Positions 26,954 to 34,991 of a stretch of DNA of 64,000 bases are shown piece by piece; positions within the stretch are counted from its first letter, which is position 1, and the number at the start of each line of letters is the position of its first letter. The position numbers and the translations under genes are program-made. The stretch lies in assembly GCF_000744225.1 (NCBI RefSeq), contig NZ_JQLN01000004.1, positions 186,001-250,000 of the forward strand, given 5' to 3'. The notes beneath the pieces are model-generated. The model did no database searches. It saw only the letters and a list, made by a program, of their open reading frames with translations, and had not been told where the DNA came from. This DNA is from Kitasatospora mediocidica KCTC 9733. Lineage in GTDB: Bacteria > Actinomycetota > Actinomycetes > Streptomycetales > Streptomycetaceae.

Positions 26954-28192
26954 TCAGCCGAGATGCGCGCCGACGTGTCTGGTGAGCTCCCAGCCGCGGT
27001 CGCCGCGGTGCTCGCGCCAGACCGCGCGCAGCGCGGCGCCCGCCAGCACCACTTGGTAGAGCGGGCCGCCGGCGATCAGCTTGAGGTAGTGCACGGGTCG
27101 CACCCGCAGGTCGTACTGCACGCCGAAGTCGTGCAGGGCCACGGCCTCGAAGGCGAAGGTGGCGAGGGCGGGAACGGCCGGGACGAAGGAGAAGAGCGCC
27201 ACTGAGACCGGCAGCTTCACGGTCAGTGCGAGCAGCAGGTCGATCGGGATCACCACACCCGAGAAGGCCTGCAGGAACGGCGTGGTGAGGGTCCAGCGGG
27301 CGAGCAGTCGCTGGCGCAGCGAGGGCAGCCGCTTCCACTCCTTCTTCCGGTAGACCTGGAGGAAGCCCTGGTTCCAGCGGGTGCGCTGCTTGAGCAGGCT
27401 GTAGAGGGTGCCCGGGGTCTCCTCCCGGGTCACCATCGAGGAGTCGTAGGCGACCACCACCTTGGCGCCGCCGGTGGAGAGGCGCACGCCCAGGTCGCAG
27501 TCCTCCGCCAGGCAGTCCTGGTCCCAGCCGCCCGCCGCGCGCAGCACCTCGGTCCGTACGAAGACGGTGTTGCCGCCCAGCGGGATGAACCCCTTGCTGG
27601 CGTGCAGGTGCAGCCGGCTGCGGAACCAGAAGAAGTACTCCAGGCAGTTGCGCAGGCTGTACCAGCTGGAGTGGAAGTTGATCAGCTGCACGCCGCCCTG
27701 CACCACGGCGGCGCCGCTGGCGCGGAAGGCGTGGTCGACATGGGCGAGCAGCTCGGGGTGGACCTGGTCCTCGGCGTCGAAGACGCCCACCACCTCGCCC
27801 CGGCAGTGCGGGAGGGCGGTGTTCAGGGCCTTCGGCTTGTTCTTGACCTCGTGGGTGTCCGTGATCACCCGCACCCGCCCCGGCGCGCGGTCGGCCATCC
27901 TGGCCGCCACCTCGGCGGTGAGCGGGTCGTCGTGGCCGACGATGACGAGGATCTCGTACGCGGTGTGGCTGGATTCCAGCAGCCGGGTCACCGTGTGCTC
28001 CAGCACCTCCTGCTCGTGCCGGGCGGGCACCAACAGGGAGAACTCCAGACCGCAGACGCCGTCAGCGGCCCCGAAACTCGTGGCGGCCAGCGTCTCCGGC
28101 GTCCGCCAGGCGTGCAGCATCCACCAGAGGGTGAGGGCCGCCATCCAGAACAGGATCGCGGACACCCCGACCATGAATAAGGAACTCAGCAT
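26954..28192 (-). CDS. Processive GT2 glycosyltransferase (cellulose/hyaluronan-synthase-like)
   Basis: Membrane glycosyltransferase of 412 aa. One N-terminal helix (about 5-28) is followed by a GT-A domain: DAED (metal site, near residue 137), AEDCDLG (catalytic Asp region, near 229) and QRTRW (product-tract binding, near 267). Two or three C-terminal helices would form the translocation pore. This is the motif set of processive beta-glycan synthases such as CslA. I prefer the start at 28192 because GGGGGGAAG precedes it; 28210 is an in-frame alternative. Codon 5 is TTA (28178-28180), suggesting bldA dependence. It heads the transcript with the GT39-like and oxidase genes. Confidence 0.82.
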   Translation of the reverse strand: MLSSLFMVGVSAILFWMAALTLWWMLHAWRTPETLAATSFGAADGVCGLEFSLLVPARHEQEVLEHTVTRLLESSHTAYEILVIVGHDDPLTAEVAARMADRAPGRVRVITDTHEVKNKPKALNTALPHCRGEVVGVFDAEDQVHPELLAHVDHAFRASGAAVVQGGVQLINFHSSWYSLRNCLEYFFWFRSRLHLHASKGFIPLGGNTVFVRTEVLRAAGGWDQDCLAEDCDLGVRLSTGGAKVVVAYDSSMVTREETPGTLYSLLKQRTRWNQGFLQVYRKKEWKRLPSLRQRLLARWTLTTPFLQAFSGVVIPIDLLLALTVKLPVSVALFSFVPAVPALATFAFEAVALHDFGVQYDLRVRPVHYLKLIAGGPLYQVVLAGAALRAVWREHRGDRGWELTRHVGAHLG

Positions 28193-28253
28193 CTTCCCCC
28201 CATCGGCCATCGCCGACGCCCGCCCCCGGACCGGCCCTGCTCTCCTCCGAGAT

Positions 28254-28283
28254 TAGATACCTTTGACCAACGATTGGTGTCAT
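28254..28283 (-). promoter_or_regulatory. GT2 promoter with operator-like dyad in the spacer
   Basis: On the minus strand ATGACA (28283-28278) and TATCTA (28259-28254) are 18 bp apart. The spacer contains the dyad ACCAACGATTGGT (28266-28278), a natural site for a repressor. A GGAGGAG sequence follows downstream in the leader. Confidence 0.5.
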
Positions 28284-28394
28284 GTTCCAGGAATATTGTC
28301 CGGTTACATTCATGTTGCCGACCGAAAGGCGGATCACCGGCCCACCGAGCACAGTTGACGGAGCGTCACCGCTCTGTGGGCGAACCGCTTCGAC

Positions 28395-28733
28395 TCAGGG
28401 CCTGGCCGAGGAGATGTAGTCCTCGCGCAGCGCGACCACCGCCGACAGCAGGTCCCCGGTGTGCAGCAGGGCCCGTCCGTCGGGGGCGTGCACGGCCCAC
28501 AGGGCGTCGTCGGACCGGACGGCGGCGCCGAGCGGGAGCGGGCGGGTGATGTCGGTGACGTCGCTGAAGGTGATCCGCTCGGCGGTGGCGGGGGTGGTGG
28601 CGACGGTGGTCGCGTAGGTGCGGCCCATGCACTTGACCAGCACCCGGCCCGCGCCGCCCTCCTCGAACCCCGGTGCGAGCGGTGCGACACCGGCGGGGGC
28701 GTGACCCTCCGAACGGGCAAACGACGTCAACAT
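28395..28733 (-). CDS. Conserved-looking small protein of unknown function
   Basis: A 112-aa protein with no signal peptide or membrane segment. The composition is normal for a soluble actinobacterial protein, with a beta-rich middle (GRVLVKCMGRTYATTVAT) and a helical end (GDLLSAVVALREDYISSARP). GGAG lies 10 bases before the ATG at 28733. It is divergent from the sigma-factor gene and not obviously part of the upstream glycan locus. I do not recognise the family. Confidence 0.5.
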   Translation of the reverse strand: MLTSFARSEGHAPAGVAPLAPGFEEGGAGRVLVKCMGRTYATTVATTPATAERITFSDVTDITRPLPLGAAVRSDDALWAVHAPDGRALLHTGDLLSAVVALREDYISSARP

Positions 28734-28903
28734 GACTCGTCACTCCAGGCAATCGATCGGAAACACCGCGTTAACTGTGCCACAGTCCCGCAAGCCCCTC
28801 AAAACCACTGCCACCCCGCCGACTGGGATGATCGGAGAAATGTTCGGCAGGCGAAGCAACGGTTGGGTACCCCCGTGGGCTCTGGCTGGGTGAGGAGGTA
28901 CTC

Positions 28904-29425
28904 ATGCGAGAACCCAAGACCGACCGGGACACCGAGTTCCAGGCGTTCATCACCGTTGCCTGGCCCCGCCTGCTGCGGACCGCGTTCCTGCTGGCGGGCG
29001 ACCAGCACACCGGTGAGGACCTGGTGCAGTCCACCCTGGAGCGCGCGTACGTGGCGTGGCGACGGGTCAGCCGGGCCGACGAGCCGTACGCCTACGTGCG
29101 CCGGATCCTGTTCAACGAACACGCCCGCCGGTTCCGCCGCAAGGCGCCCGAGCAGCTGGTGAACGCGGTGCCCGAGCGCGCCGACCGGGACGGCTTCGCG
29201 CAACTCGACGCGCGCGGCGCCCTGCTGGCGGCGCTCGGCACGCTGCCGCCCGGGCAGCGACAGGCCGTGGTGCTGCGCTACTGGGAGGACCTGAGCGAGA
29301 GTCAGGCGGCGCTCGTCATGGACTGCTCGGTGGGCACGGTGAAGAGCCAGGCATCGAAGGGGATCGCCAAACTGCGTGCCCTCTCGTCACTGACCGACAT
29401 GGAAAGCATCGGAGGAACGCTATGA
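28904..29425 (+). CDS. SigE-family ECF RNA polymerase sigma factor
   Basis: ECF sigma factor of 173 aa. Region 2 spans about residues 12-75 (FITVAWPRLLRTAFLLAGDQHTGEDLVQ, then ERAYVAWRRV) and region 4 about 100-155 (LGTLPPGQRQAVVLRYWEDLSESQAALVM and the helix-turn-helix CSVGTVKSQASKGIAKLR). Size and motifs match the actinobacterial SigE-family group (Pfam-style SigE family, not the envelope-stress SigE). GAGGAGG before the ATG supports the start. The next gene overlaps by ATGA, so its product is the probable regulator. Confidence 0.85.
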   Translation: MREPKTDRDTEFQAFITVAWPRLLRTAFLLAGDQHTGEDLVQSTLERAYVAWRRVSRADEPYAYVRRILFNEHARRFRRKAPEQLVNAVPERADRDGFAQLDARGALLAALGTLPPGQRQAVVLRYWEDLSESQAALVMDCSVGTVKSQASKGIAKLRALSSLTDMESIGGTL

Positions 29426-30345
29426 GCGACTATGACGGTGACCGCGAGCACGCGGCCGGGGCGGGCACGGACGTCGAGCGGGGACTCGCCGACCTGGCCG
29501 AGGCCGTACGGATCGGCCCGGCGCCCTTCGAGCAGCTGCTGACGGTGGGCCGGCGCCGGCTGCGCCGGCGACGGATGGCGCTGACCGGGGCCACCCTGGT
29601 GACGGCCGCGGTCCTGGGGGGCGGCGTCCTGATCGGCGCGAGCCACCTGCCGACCGGCCACACCCAGACGGTGGCCGCAGCCAGCGGCGCCGGGGTCGCG
29701 CTCACCCCCGGCAGTTCGCCGGGCACGGCCACCACCCCGACGCCGGGCATCCGCGACCCGTTCACGCCGGTCCGCACGCTGGTGAGCCAGGGCACCGTCG
29801 GCGGCAAGCAGTGGCAGGCCTGGGCCGCGCTCTGGCCGGCCGCGAGCAGGGAGCAGTCGCTCCAGCAGGCCAGGCTGATCTGGCAGGACGAGATCACCGG
29901 CTCCCCCAGCCTGTCGGAGCCGACCGCGGACTACGTCCGGCAGTACTGGCAGCCGGACACCGACGTGGTCGACCTCTACGTCACGCTCGACGGCCACCGG
30001 CTCAACCACGACACCCTGGACACGGCCCCGCCGCCCTCGGCCCCGCCGCACCCCACCGACTCCCTGTCGGGCGGCATGGTCGGCTACACCAGCGACAAGA
30101 GCGGCGAGGCGCACAACGCCCTGAGTGCGTCCCCGGTGGTCATGTCGCAGGTCGGCCCGGACGTCGCCAAGGTGGTGGTGACCTGGAAGGACGGCAGTAC
30201 CTCCGAACCGGCCCTGGCCGCCGTCGGGGACTCCCCGAGCCGCTGGTTCGCCGTGCTGCGGCCGGCGGGCGCGTCCGCGCAGTCGGTCAAGGCCTACGGG
30301 AAGGACGGCACCGTCCTGGCCACCGACACCTCGATGCTGAGGTGA
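29422..30345 (+). CDS. Single-pass membrane protein coupled to the sigma gene (putative anti-sigma)
   Basis: A 307-aa protein with an N-terminal cytoplasmic part of about 48 residues, a basic RRRLRRRR stretch, one membrane helix (about 51-73) and an exported C-terminal domain beginning with a Thr/Pro-rich linker. This topology and the 4-base overlap with the sigma gene are as expected for an anti-sigma factor or a sensor partner of a SigE-family sigma. No zinc-type anti-sigma motif (HxxxCxxC) is present, so the interaction is inferred from context only. Confidence 0.65.
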   Translation: MSDYDGDREHAAGAGTDVERGLADLAEAVRIGPAPFEQLLTVGRRRLRRRRMALTGATLVTAAVLGGGVLIGASHLPTGHTQTVAAASGAGVALTPGSSPGTATTPTPGIRDPFTPVRTLVSQGTVGGKQWQAWAALWPAASREQSLQQARLIWQDEITGSPSLSEPTADYVRQYWQPDTDVVDLYVTLDGHRLNHDTLDTAPPPSAPPHPTDSLSGGMVGYTSDKSGEAHNALSASPVVMSQVGPDVAKVVVTWKDGSTSEPALAAVGDSPSRWFAVLRPAGASAQSVKAYGKDGTVLATDTSMLR

Positions 30346-30356
30346 CCTGAAACCGC

Positions 30357-30400
30357 CACCGCCCCGCTCCGGACGTCCAGTCGTCCGGGGCGGGGCGGTG
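30357..30400. terminator. Bidirectional terminator hairpin
   Basis: A 19-bp stem with one T-G pair (30357-30375 with 30382-30400) and loop TCCAGT sits between convergent genes ending at 30345 and 30412. Confidence 0.88.
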
Positions 30401-30411
30401 TCACGCGGGGC

Positions 30412-30942
30412 TCAGGCGTACTCGGTCAGGTCGATGGCGTGCACCCGCAGCGGGAAACCGAAGGCCGGGTGGGTCGTCTCGCTCTCCAGCTCCATGCCGA
30501 GCTTGCGCATCACGTTCTCGGAGGCGTCGTTGCCGAGCCTGCAGATGCTGATCACCCGGTCCAGGCCGCGATCCTCCAGTGCGAACTCCAGGACGGCGTG
30601 GGCGGCTTCGGACGCGTAGCCCTGCCCCCAGAACTGCCGGCCGAGCCGCCAGCCGATCTCCACCGAGGGCAGCACCTCCGGCAGGAACTCGGGGACGGAG
30701 AGGCCGGCGAACCCGATCAACTCGCCGGAGCCCAGCAGCTCGACGGCGAACAGGCCGAACCCCTCGTCGTCCCAGTCCTCCTCCCAGCGCTCGATCGCCT
30801 CGGCGGTCTGCTCCAGGTCGCACACGGAGCCGTCGCCGATCCACTCCATCACCAGCGGGTCGGCGTTGATCTCCGCCATGGCGGGCAGGTCGTCCTCCTG
30901 CCAGCGGCGCAGCAGGAGGCGGGGAGTGAGGATCTCGGTCAT
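30412..30942 (-). CDS. GNAT-family N-acetyltransferase (RimJ/RimL-like)
   Basis: Acyl-CoA-dependent N-acyltransferase of 176 aa in the acetyltransf_3 group. The N-terminus MTEILTPRLLLRRWQEDDL is typical, the acetyl-CoA loop is RLGRQFWGQGYASEAAHAV, and the C-terminal ICRLGNDASENVMRKLGM segment is the usual late GNAT motif. Substrate unknown. The start at 30942 follows AGGATGGGGG; frames that begin earlier lack a site. Confidence 0.82.
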   Translation of the reverse strand: MTEILTPRLLLRRWQEDDLPAMAEINADPLVMEWIGDGSVCDLEQTAEAIERWEEDWDDEGFGLFAVELLGSGELIGFAGLSVPEFLPEVLPSVEIGWRLGRQFWGQGYASEAAHAVLEFALEDRGLDRVISICRLGNDASENVMRKLGMELESETTHPAFGFPLRVHAIDLTEYA

Positions 30943-31137
30943 GCCCCCATCCTGCCACTGCGTGGGGTGTCGGCCCTCCAGGGCGTTGTGCTCGATCATG
31001 CTCGATACAACGGAGTTTTAATCATCTATTGACTCCAGATGTCAGATCGCGCAACAGTCATGCCGTTCAGGCCGACCGGCAGTCGTGGTGGGGGCGGTCG
31101 CAGAGGCGAGAGACACGTCCAGATGGAGGTCGGTCGG

Positions 31138-33192
31138 ATGACCGAGTCGCGCTCCCCGTTCACCCGTCGTCGGTTCCTCGGCGGCGCCGCCGCAGCCGGA
31201 GCCCTGTCCGTCCTGCCGCCCGGCCTGGTGCAGGCACTCGCCGCACCGGCCACCCCCGGGTCGCTGGCCGACGTCAAGCACGTCGTGGTGCTGATGCAGG
31301 AGAACCGCTCCTTCGACCACTACTACGGCACGATGAGCGGCGTCCGGGGCTTCGGCGACCGCACGGCGGTGACCATGCCCAATGGCCAGGACGTCTTCCA
31401 CCAGCCCTCCGCCGCACGCGCCGAGGGCCATCTGCTGCCGTTCCGGATCAACACCACCCAGGTCGACGGGCAGGACGACGAGTACCTGCCGCACGACTGG
31501 TCGGACCAGCACCAGGCCATCGACGCCGGCCGGTGCGACCGGTGGATCGCCGCCAAGGGCGAGATGACCATGGGCTACCTCACCGAGCAGGACATCCCCT
31601 TCCACCGCGCGCTGGCCGACGCGTTCACCCTCTGCGACCACTACCACTGCTCGGTGCAGGGCCCGACCACGCCCAACCGGGTCTACCTGTTCTCCGGGAC
31701 CATCGACGCGGCCGGGCGGGCCGGCGGCCCGGGCAACGAGAACCCGGCGGACTACCAGCCGGTCTACTCCTGGCAGACCTACCCGGAGTTCCTGGAGCAG
31801 CAACAGGTCAGCTGGAAGGTCTACGCCAACAACGAGGTCGGCGACGACAGCGCCCACCCGTGGGTCGGCGACTACGGCGACAACCCGCTCTGGCTCTTCC
31901 ACGCCTACCACGACCCGGCCAACGCCGCGTTGGCGCAGAAGGCGTCCGTGACGCCGTGGCAGCCGGACTCGGGCCTCGGCAAGGACCCCGCCCATGTGCT
32001 GTCCTCGTTCATAGCCGACTGTGCGCAGGGCACGCTGCCCGAGGTGTCCTGGGTCGTCGCGCCGACCGGCTACTGCGAGCACCCCTCCTCCCGGCCGCTC
32101 AACGGCGCGGTCTACACCCAGGAGGTGCTGAAGGCGCTGTGGAGCAACCAGGAGTTGTGGTCCTCCACCGTCCTGCTGATCAACTACGACGAGAACGACG
32201 GCATGTTCGACCACGTCCCGCCGCCGATGCCGCCGGCCGGCGCCACCGACGAGTACGTCGCCGGCCTGCCGATCGGGCTCGGCGCCCGCGTCCCGATGAC
32301 CGTCATCTCACCCTGGAGCAAGGGCGGTTGGGTCAACTCCCAGGTCTTCGACCACACCTCGGTGATCCGCTTCATCGAGACCTGGAAGCACCCGGACACC
32401 CCGTTCCCCAACATCTCACCCTGGCGCCGCTCGATCTGCGGCGACCTCACCAGCTGCTTCGACTTCACCGCCGCCGACGCCACGCCGCCGACCACCCTGC
32501 CGGCGATGCCCACCCGCGCGATCGCCCCCGGCGACCCCGGCGACCCCGAGCAGGGGCTGCCCGCCGCCGCGCCGCCGGCCACCGGGCCCACCGCCGTCCC
32601 CGCGCAGCTGCCCGGCACCCGCCCGGCCCGGGCGCTGCCGTACCAGCCGCTGGCCGCCGTCGCGCTCAGCGCCGACCGGCAGACCCTCACCACGACCTTC
32701 GCCAACCAGGGCACCGCCGACGTGCAGCTGGCGGCCTACCGGGCCGACGGGCAGAGCGACGGGCCGTGGCGCTACGACGTGCCGGCCGGCGGGAGCGTCA
32801 GCGACGTCTGGCACATCCAGGCCTACGGCGGCGGCAGGTACGACATCGCGGTGCACGGACCCAACCGGTTCCTGTGGCAGTTCGCGGGCGACGCCGCCGG
32901 CGCCGGCGCGGGCGTGGAGATCACCGCCTCGTACACCGCGACCCCCCGGCTGCAACTGGTGATGACCAACGCCTCGGCCGCGCCGGTCACGGTGACCTGG
33001 ACCGCCAACCACTACCGGGGCGACGGCCCGTGGACCTACTCGATCCCGGCCGGCGGGTCGGTCACCGACAGCTGGAACCTGCTGGCCTTCGACGGCTGGT
33101 TCGACCTGTCGGCGACCCTCGACACCGATCCGGCGTTCCTGCGCCGCTTCACCGGCCACGCCGAGAACGGCTCACCGAGCAGCACCGGCTGA
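31138..33192 (+). CDS. Tat-exported phospholipase C (phosphoesterase family)
   Basis: Secreted phospholipase C of 684 aa, in the acid-phosphatase/non-haemolytic PLC group. The twin-arginine signal (TRRRFLGGAAAAGALS) is at about residues 8-30. The phosphoesterase domain (about 40-440) has the metal motif QENRSFDHYYG and the later INYDENDGMFDHVPPP. Two C-terminal DUF756-type beta domains (about 505-585 and 590-675) show the repeated pattern PWxYxxPAGGSVxDxW. The ATG at 31138 follows GGAGG; frame upstream of it is unlikely because it would bury the Tat signal. Expected role is phosphate scavenging from lipids; no obvious PHO box is seen upstream. Confidence 0.88.
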   Translation: MTESRSPFTRRRFLGGAAAAGALSVLPPGLVQALAAPATPGSLADVKHVVVLMQENRSFDHYYGTMSGVRGFGDRTAVTMPNGQDVFHQPSAARAEGHLLPFRINTTQVDGQDDEYLPHDWSDQHQAIDAGRCDRWIAAKGEMTMGYLTEQDIPFHRALADAFTLCDHYHCSVQGPTTPNRVYLFSGTIDAAGRAGGPGNENPADYQPVYSWQTYPEFLEQQQVSWKVYANNEVGDDSAHPWVGDYGDNPLWLFHAYHDPANAALAQKASVTPWQPDSGLGKDPAHVLSSFIADCAQGTLPEVSWVVAPTGYCEHPSSRPLNGAVYTQEVLKALWSNQELWSSTVLLINYDENDGMFDHVPPPMPPAGATDEYVAGLPIGLGARVPMTVISPWSKGGWVNSQVFDHTSVIRFIETWKHPDTPFPNISPWRRSICGDLTSCFDFTAADATPPTTLPAMPTRAIAPGDPGDPEQGLPAAAPPATGPTAVPAQLPGTRPARALPYQPLAAVALSADRQTLTTTFANQGTADVQLAAYRADGQSDGPWRYDVPAGGSVSDVWHIQAYGGGRYDIAVHGPNRFLWQFAGDAAGAGAGVEITASYTATPRLQLVMTNASAAPVTVTWTANHYRGDGPWTYSIPAGGSVTDSWNLLAFDGWFDLSATLDTDPAFLRRFTGHAENGSPSSTG

Positions 33193-33204
33193 GGCACCGT
33201 CACC

Positions 33205-33230
33205 GGGTGCGGCGGCCGCGCGCCGCACCC
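33205..33230. terminator. Terminator hairpin between convergent genes
   Basis: A perfect 10-bp stem (33205-33214 with 33221-33230) and six-base loop follow the phospholipase gene by 12 bases. Confidence 0.75.
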
Positions 33231-33247
33231 CGGCGACCCGGCGAGCC

Positions 33248-33279
33248 GCTCAGAGGTCGAGCAGTTCAGAGGTCGAGCA
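33248..33279. repeat. 16-bp duplication spanning a stop codon
   Basis: Two 16-bp units, 33248-33263 and 33264-33279, differ at one base. The second carries the stop codon of the M24-like gene (33266-33268, minus strand). Confidence 0.75.
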
Positions 33280-33952
33280 ACTCCTCGTAGAACCCGCCGA
33301 AGGCGCCGTCCGGGTCCAGCAGATGGACCTCCAGGATCCAGTGGCACTGCTGGCCGATCCGGTCGGTGCGCCGCATCGGGTGGTCGCTGCCGGGCGTGAC
33401 ATGCGACTCGAGGTCGTCGCCCGCGATCTCCTCGTGCGGGAACTCCCCCACCAGGTGCCCGGCGTGCCAGCCGCCGAGCCCCCAGCCCGCCTGCGCCGCC
33501 AGCCTGGCCATCTCGGCGTGCAACTGCGCGCCGGTGACGTCCTGGTGGGTCTCGAAGTAACGCCGGCCGGCCGCGAAGATGACCGGCAGGTCGTCCCGCA
33601 GGCGCTGCTTGACCGGGTCGTCGCCGAGCACGAAGGTCCGCCCGAAGTCGGCCTCCCACTCCTCGAAGATCGGGCCGAAGTCCACGAAGACGATGTCGTC
33701 CTCGGCGATCACCAGGTCCGGCGGGTTCTCCCGGTAGGGGTGCAGGGTGTTCGCGCCGGTGCGGACGATCCGCTTGTGCCAGTAGCGCTTGATGTCGAAC
33801 ATCTCGTTCGCGAGGTCGCGGATCCGGTCGCTGACGGCGCGTTCGCTCTGGCCGGCGGCGATCAGGCCGCGCTTCTCCACCTCGGCGAACAGCTCCTCGG
33901 CCTTCGCCTGGGCTCCCAACAGTCCTGCCACGCGTGCGGGTTCATCATGCAT
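33266..33952 (-). CDS. M24-like aminopeptidase-fold protein
   Basis: Cytosolic protein of 228 aa with the pita-bread fold of M24 peptidases, shorter than methionine aminopeptidase or Xaa-Pro dipeptidase. Candidate metal ligands are Asp in VFVDFGP, Asp in EADFGRT, His in GGWHAGHLVGEFPHE, Glu in LEVHL and a late Glu in FYEELLDL. These are in the right order, so it may be a metallopeptidase with a small-substrate role; pseudo-enzyme members also exist. The start at 33952 avoids a non-homologous upstream extension. The stop codon lies in a 16-bp duplication. Confidence 0.75.
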   Translation of the reverse strand: MHDEPARVAGLLGAQAKAEELFAEVEKRGLIAAGQSERAVSDRIRDLANEMFDIKRYWHKRIVRTGANTLHPYRENPPDLVIAEDDIVFVDFGPIFEEWEADFGRTFVLGDDPVKQRLRDDLPVIFAAGRRYFETHQDVTGAQLHAEMARLAAQAGWGLGGWHAGHLVGEFPHEEIAGDDLESHVTPGSDHPMRRTDRIGQQCHWILEVHLLDPDGAFGGFYEELLDL

Positions 33953-34021
33953 GACGCCCACCCTAGGAGGCGCCGCAGGTGCGGCCAAGGGGATTCCGGC
34001 CCGCGGTCACCACAGGCGGCC

Positions 34022-34071
34022 GGTCGGGCCATCGGTCGGGCAATCGGCTCGGGCAATCGGCTCGGGCAATC
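34022..34071. repeat. 12/13-bp tandem repeat upstream of the modA remnant
   Basis: Four units: GGTCGGGCCATC, GGTCGGGCAATC and two identical GGCTCGGGCAATC copies (34046-34058, 34059-34071). It lies in the 227-base divergent gap before 34180; nothing else is named there. Confidence 0.65.
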
Positions 34072-34179
34072 GGGCGAATGCCATCGAAATGTACCGACTC
34101 TCCTCGTATCTGCGGCCTTAGGCTCGGGCCGGGATCCTCACCGCCCCGCCCCAACACCCCGCCGCCCCGGGAGACTCCT

Positions 34180-34404
34180 GTGCCGTCCCGTCCCGTCCGC
34201 CGCCGTCTGCCGCCGGCGCTGGTCGGCGCCTGCGCCGCCGCCGTCCTGGCCGTCAGCGGCTGCTCCTCCGGCTCCTCCTCGACCTCCGCCATTAGCGGCT
34301 CCGCGTCGGCGGCCGCGCCCGCGAGCGTCACCGGCACGATCACCGTCTTCGCCGCCGCCTCGCTGCAGGGCACCTTCACCACCCTCGGCAAGCCGATCAC
34401 GTAG
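34180..34404 (+). pseudogene. 5' remnant of a molybdate-binding lipoprotein gene (modA-like)
   Basis: A 74-codon frame encodes a lipoprotein signal (lipobox VSGC), a Ser/Ala linker and then GTITVFAAASLQGTFTTLG, which matches the first beta-strand and helix of ModA molybdate-binding proteins. The complete protein should be about 250 aa, so more than two thirds is missing. GTG at 34180 follows GGGAG, so the 5' end is intact. The frame stops 8 bases into the convergent truncated permease gene, which suggests one deletion joined both genes. No modB or modC follows. Confidence 0.75.
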
Positions 34405-34858
34405 CCGGCGAGCCGCCCATGACCCGCAGCAGGGCTGGGCGCAGCAGCAGGCGTAGCAGCGCCGCGAGCACGACGATCATCACCGGTCCGCCGGCGAACT
34501 CGGCTGCCGTGAACTGTCGGCCCATCAACAGCGCCAGGAGCAAACCGAGTTCGATCACCAGGTTGGTGGAGGCGATCTCGAAGGCCATCGCGGCCGTGAA
34601 GTCGGCCCCCCTGCGGACCAGCGAGCGGGCCAGCGCCACCGCCGCATAACTGCAGGACGAGGAGGCGGCGCCGAGGCCGGCGGCGACCGCCAGGGTGCGC
34701 GGACGGTCGTCACCCAGCAGCCGGTCGACGGTGGCCCTGCGCACCACCGCCTGCACGACGGCGGAGAGCAGGAACCCCAGGATCAGCGCCCAGGTGATCT
34801 GCCAGGTCATCGATCCGGTGACGGCCAGCGCGTGCCCGATCGCCCGGATCGCCCGCAT
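34397..34858 (-). pseudogene. 5' remnant of a DUF318/ArsP-type permease gene
   Basis: The 153-aa frame matches the N-terminal half of COG0701 permeases, with helices near residues 17-35, 55-75 and 90-135 and the hallmark GAASSSCSYAAVALARSLVRRGA. Full-length members are usually over 300 aa and have a second homologous half, absent here; the frame ends abruptly after PALLRVMGGSPAT at the same place where the convergent modA fragment ends. The start at 34858 follows GGCGGGGGAG. A three-fold 9-bp repeat (34871-34897) lies just upstream. It may still make a membrane protein, but function is doubtful. Confidence 0.7.
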
Positions 34859-34870
34859 CTCCCCCGCCTT

Positions 34871-34897
34871 CCGCTGGTTCCGCTGGTTCCGCTGACG
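34871..34897. repeat. 9-bp tandem repeat at the permease-remnant 5' end
   Basis: CCGCTGGTT occurs twice (34871, 34880) and CCGCTGACG follows (34889), next to the ribosome-binding site of the minus-strand gene. Confidence 0.6.
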
Positions 34898-34991
34898 CAC
34901 CCTAGCCCGATCGGTGTGCATTTGTCCGCAACCTGCACGGTCGCCCGTCCCGCTGGGGACCGATCAGGGATCTCCCCTCGAAAGGATGTTC

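Noticed and set aside
25278..27338. Second minus-strand frame over the GT39-like gene
   Set aside because: Out-of-frame shadow; the true frame has membrane helices and motifs.
31029..33290. Plus-strand frame parallel to the phospholipase gene
   Set aside because: Arg/Pro-rich translation; the Tat signal and phosphoesterase motifs are in the other frame.
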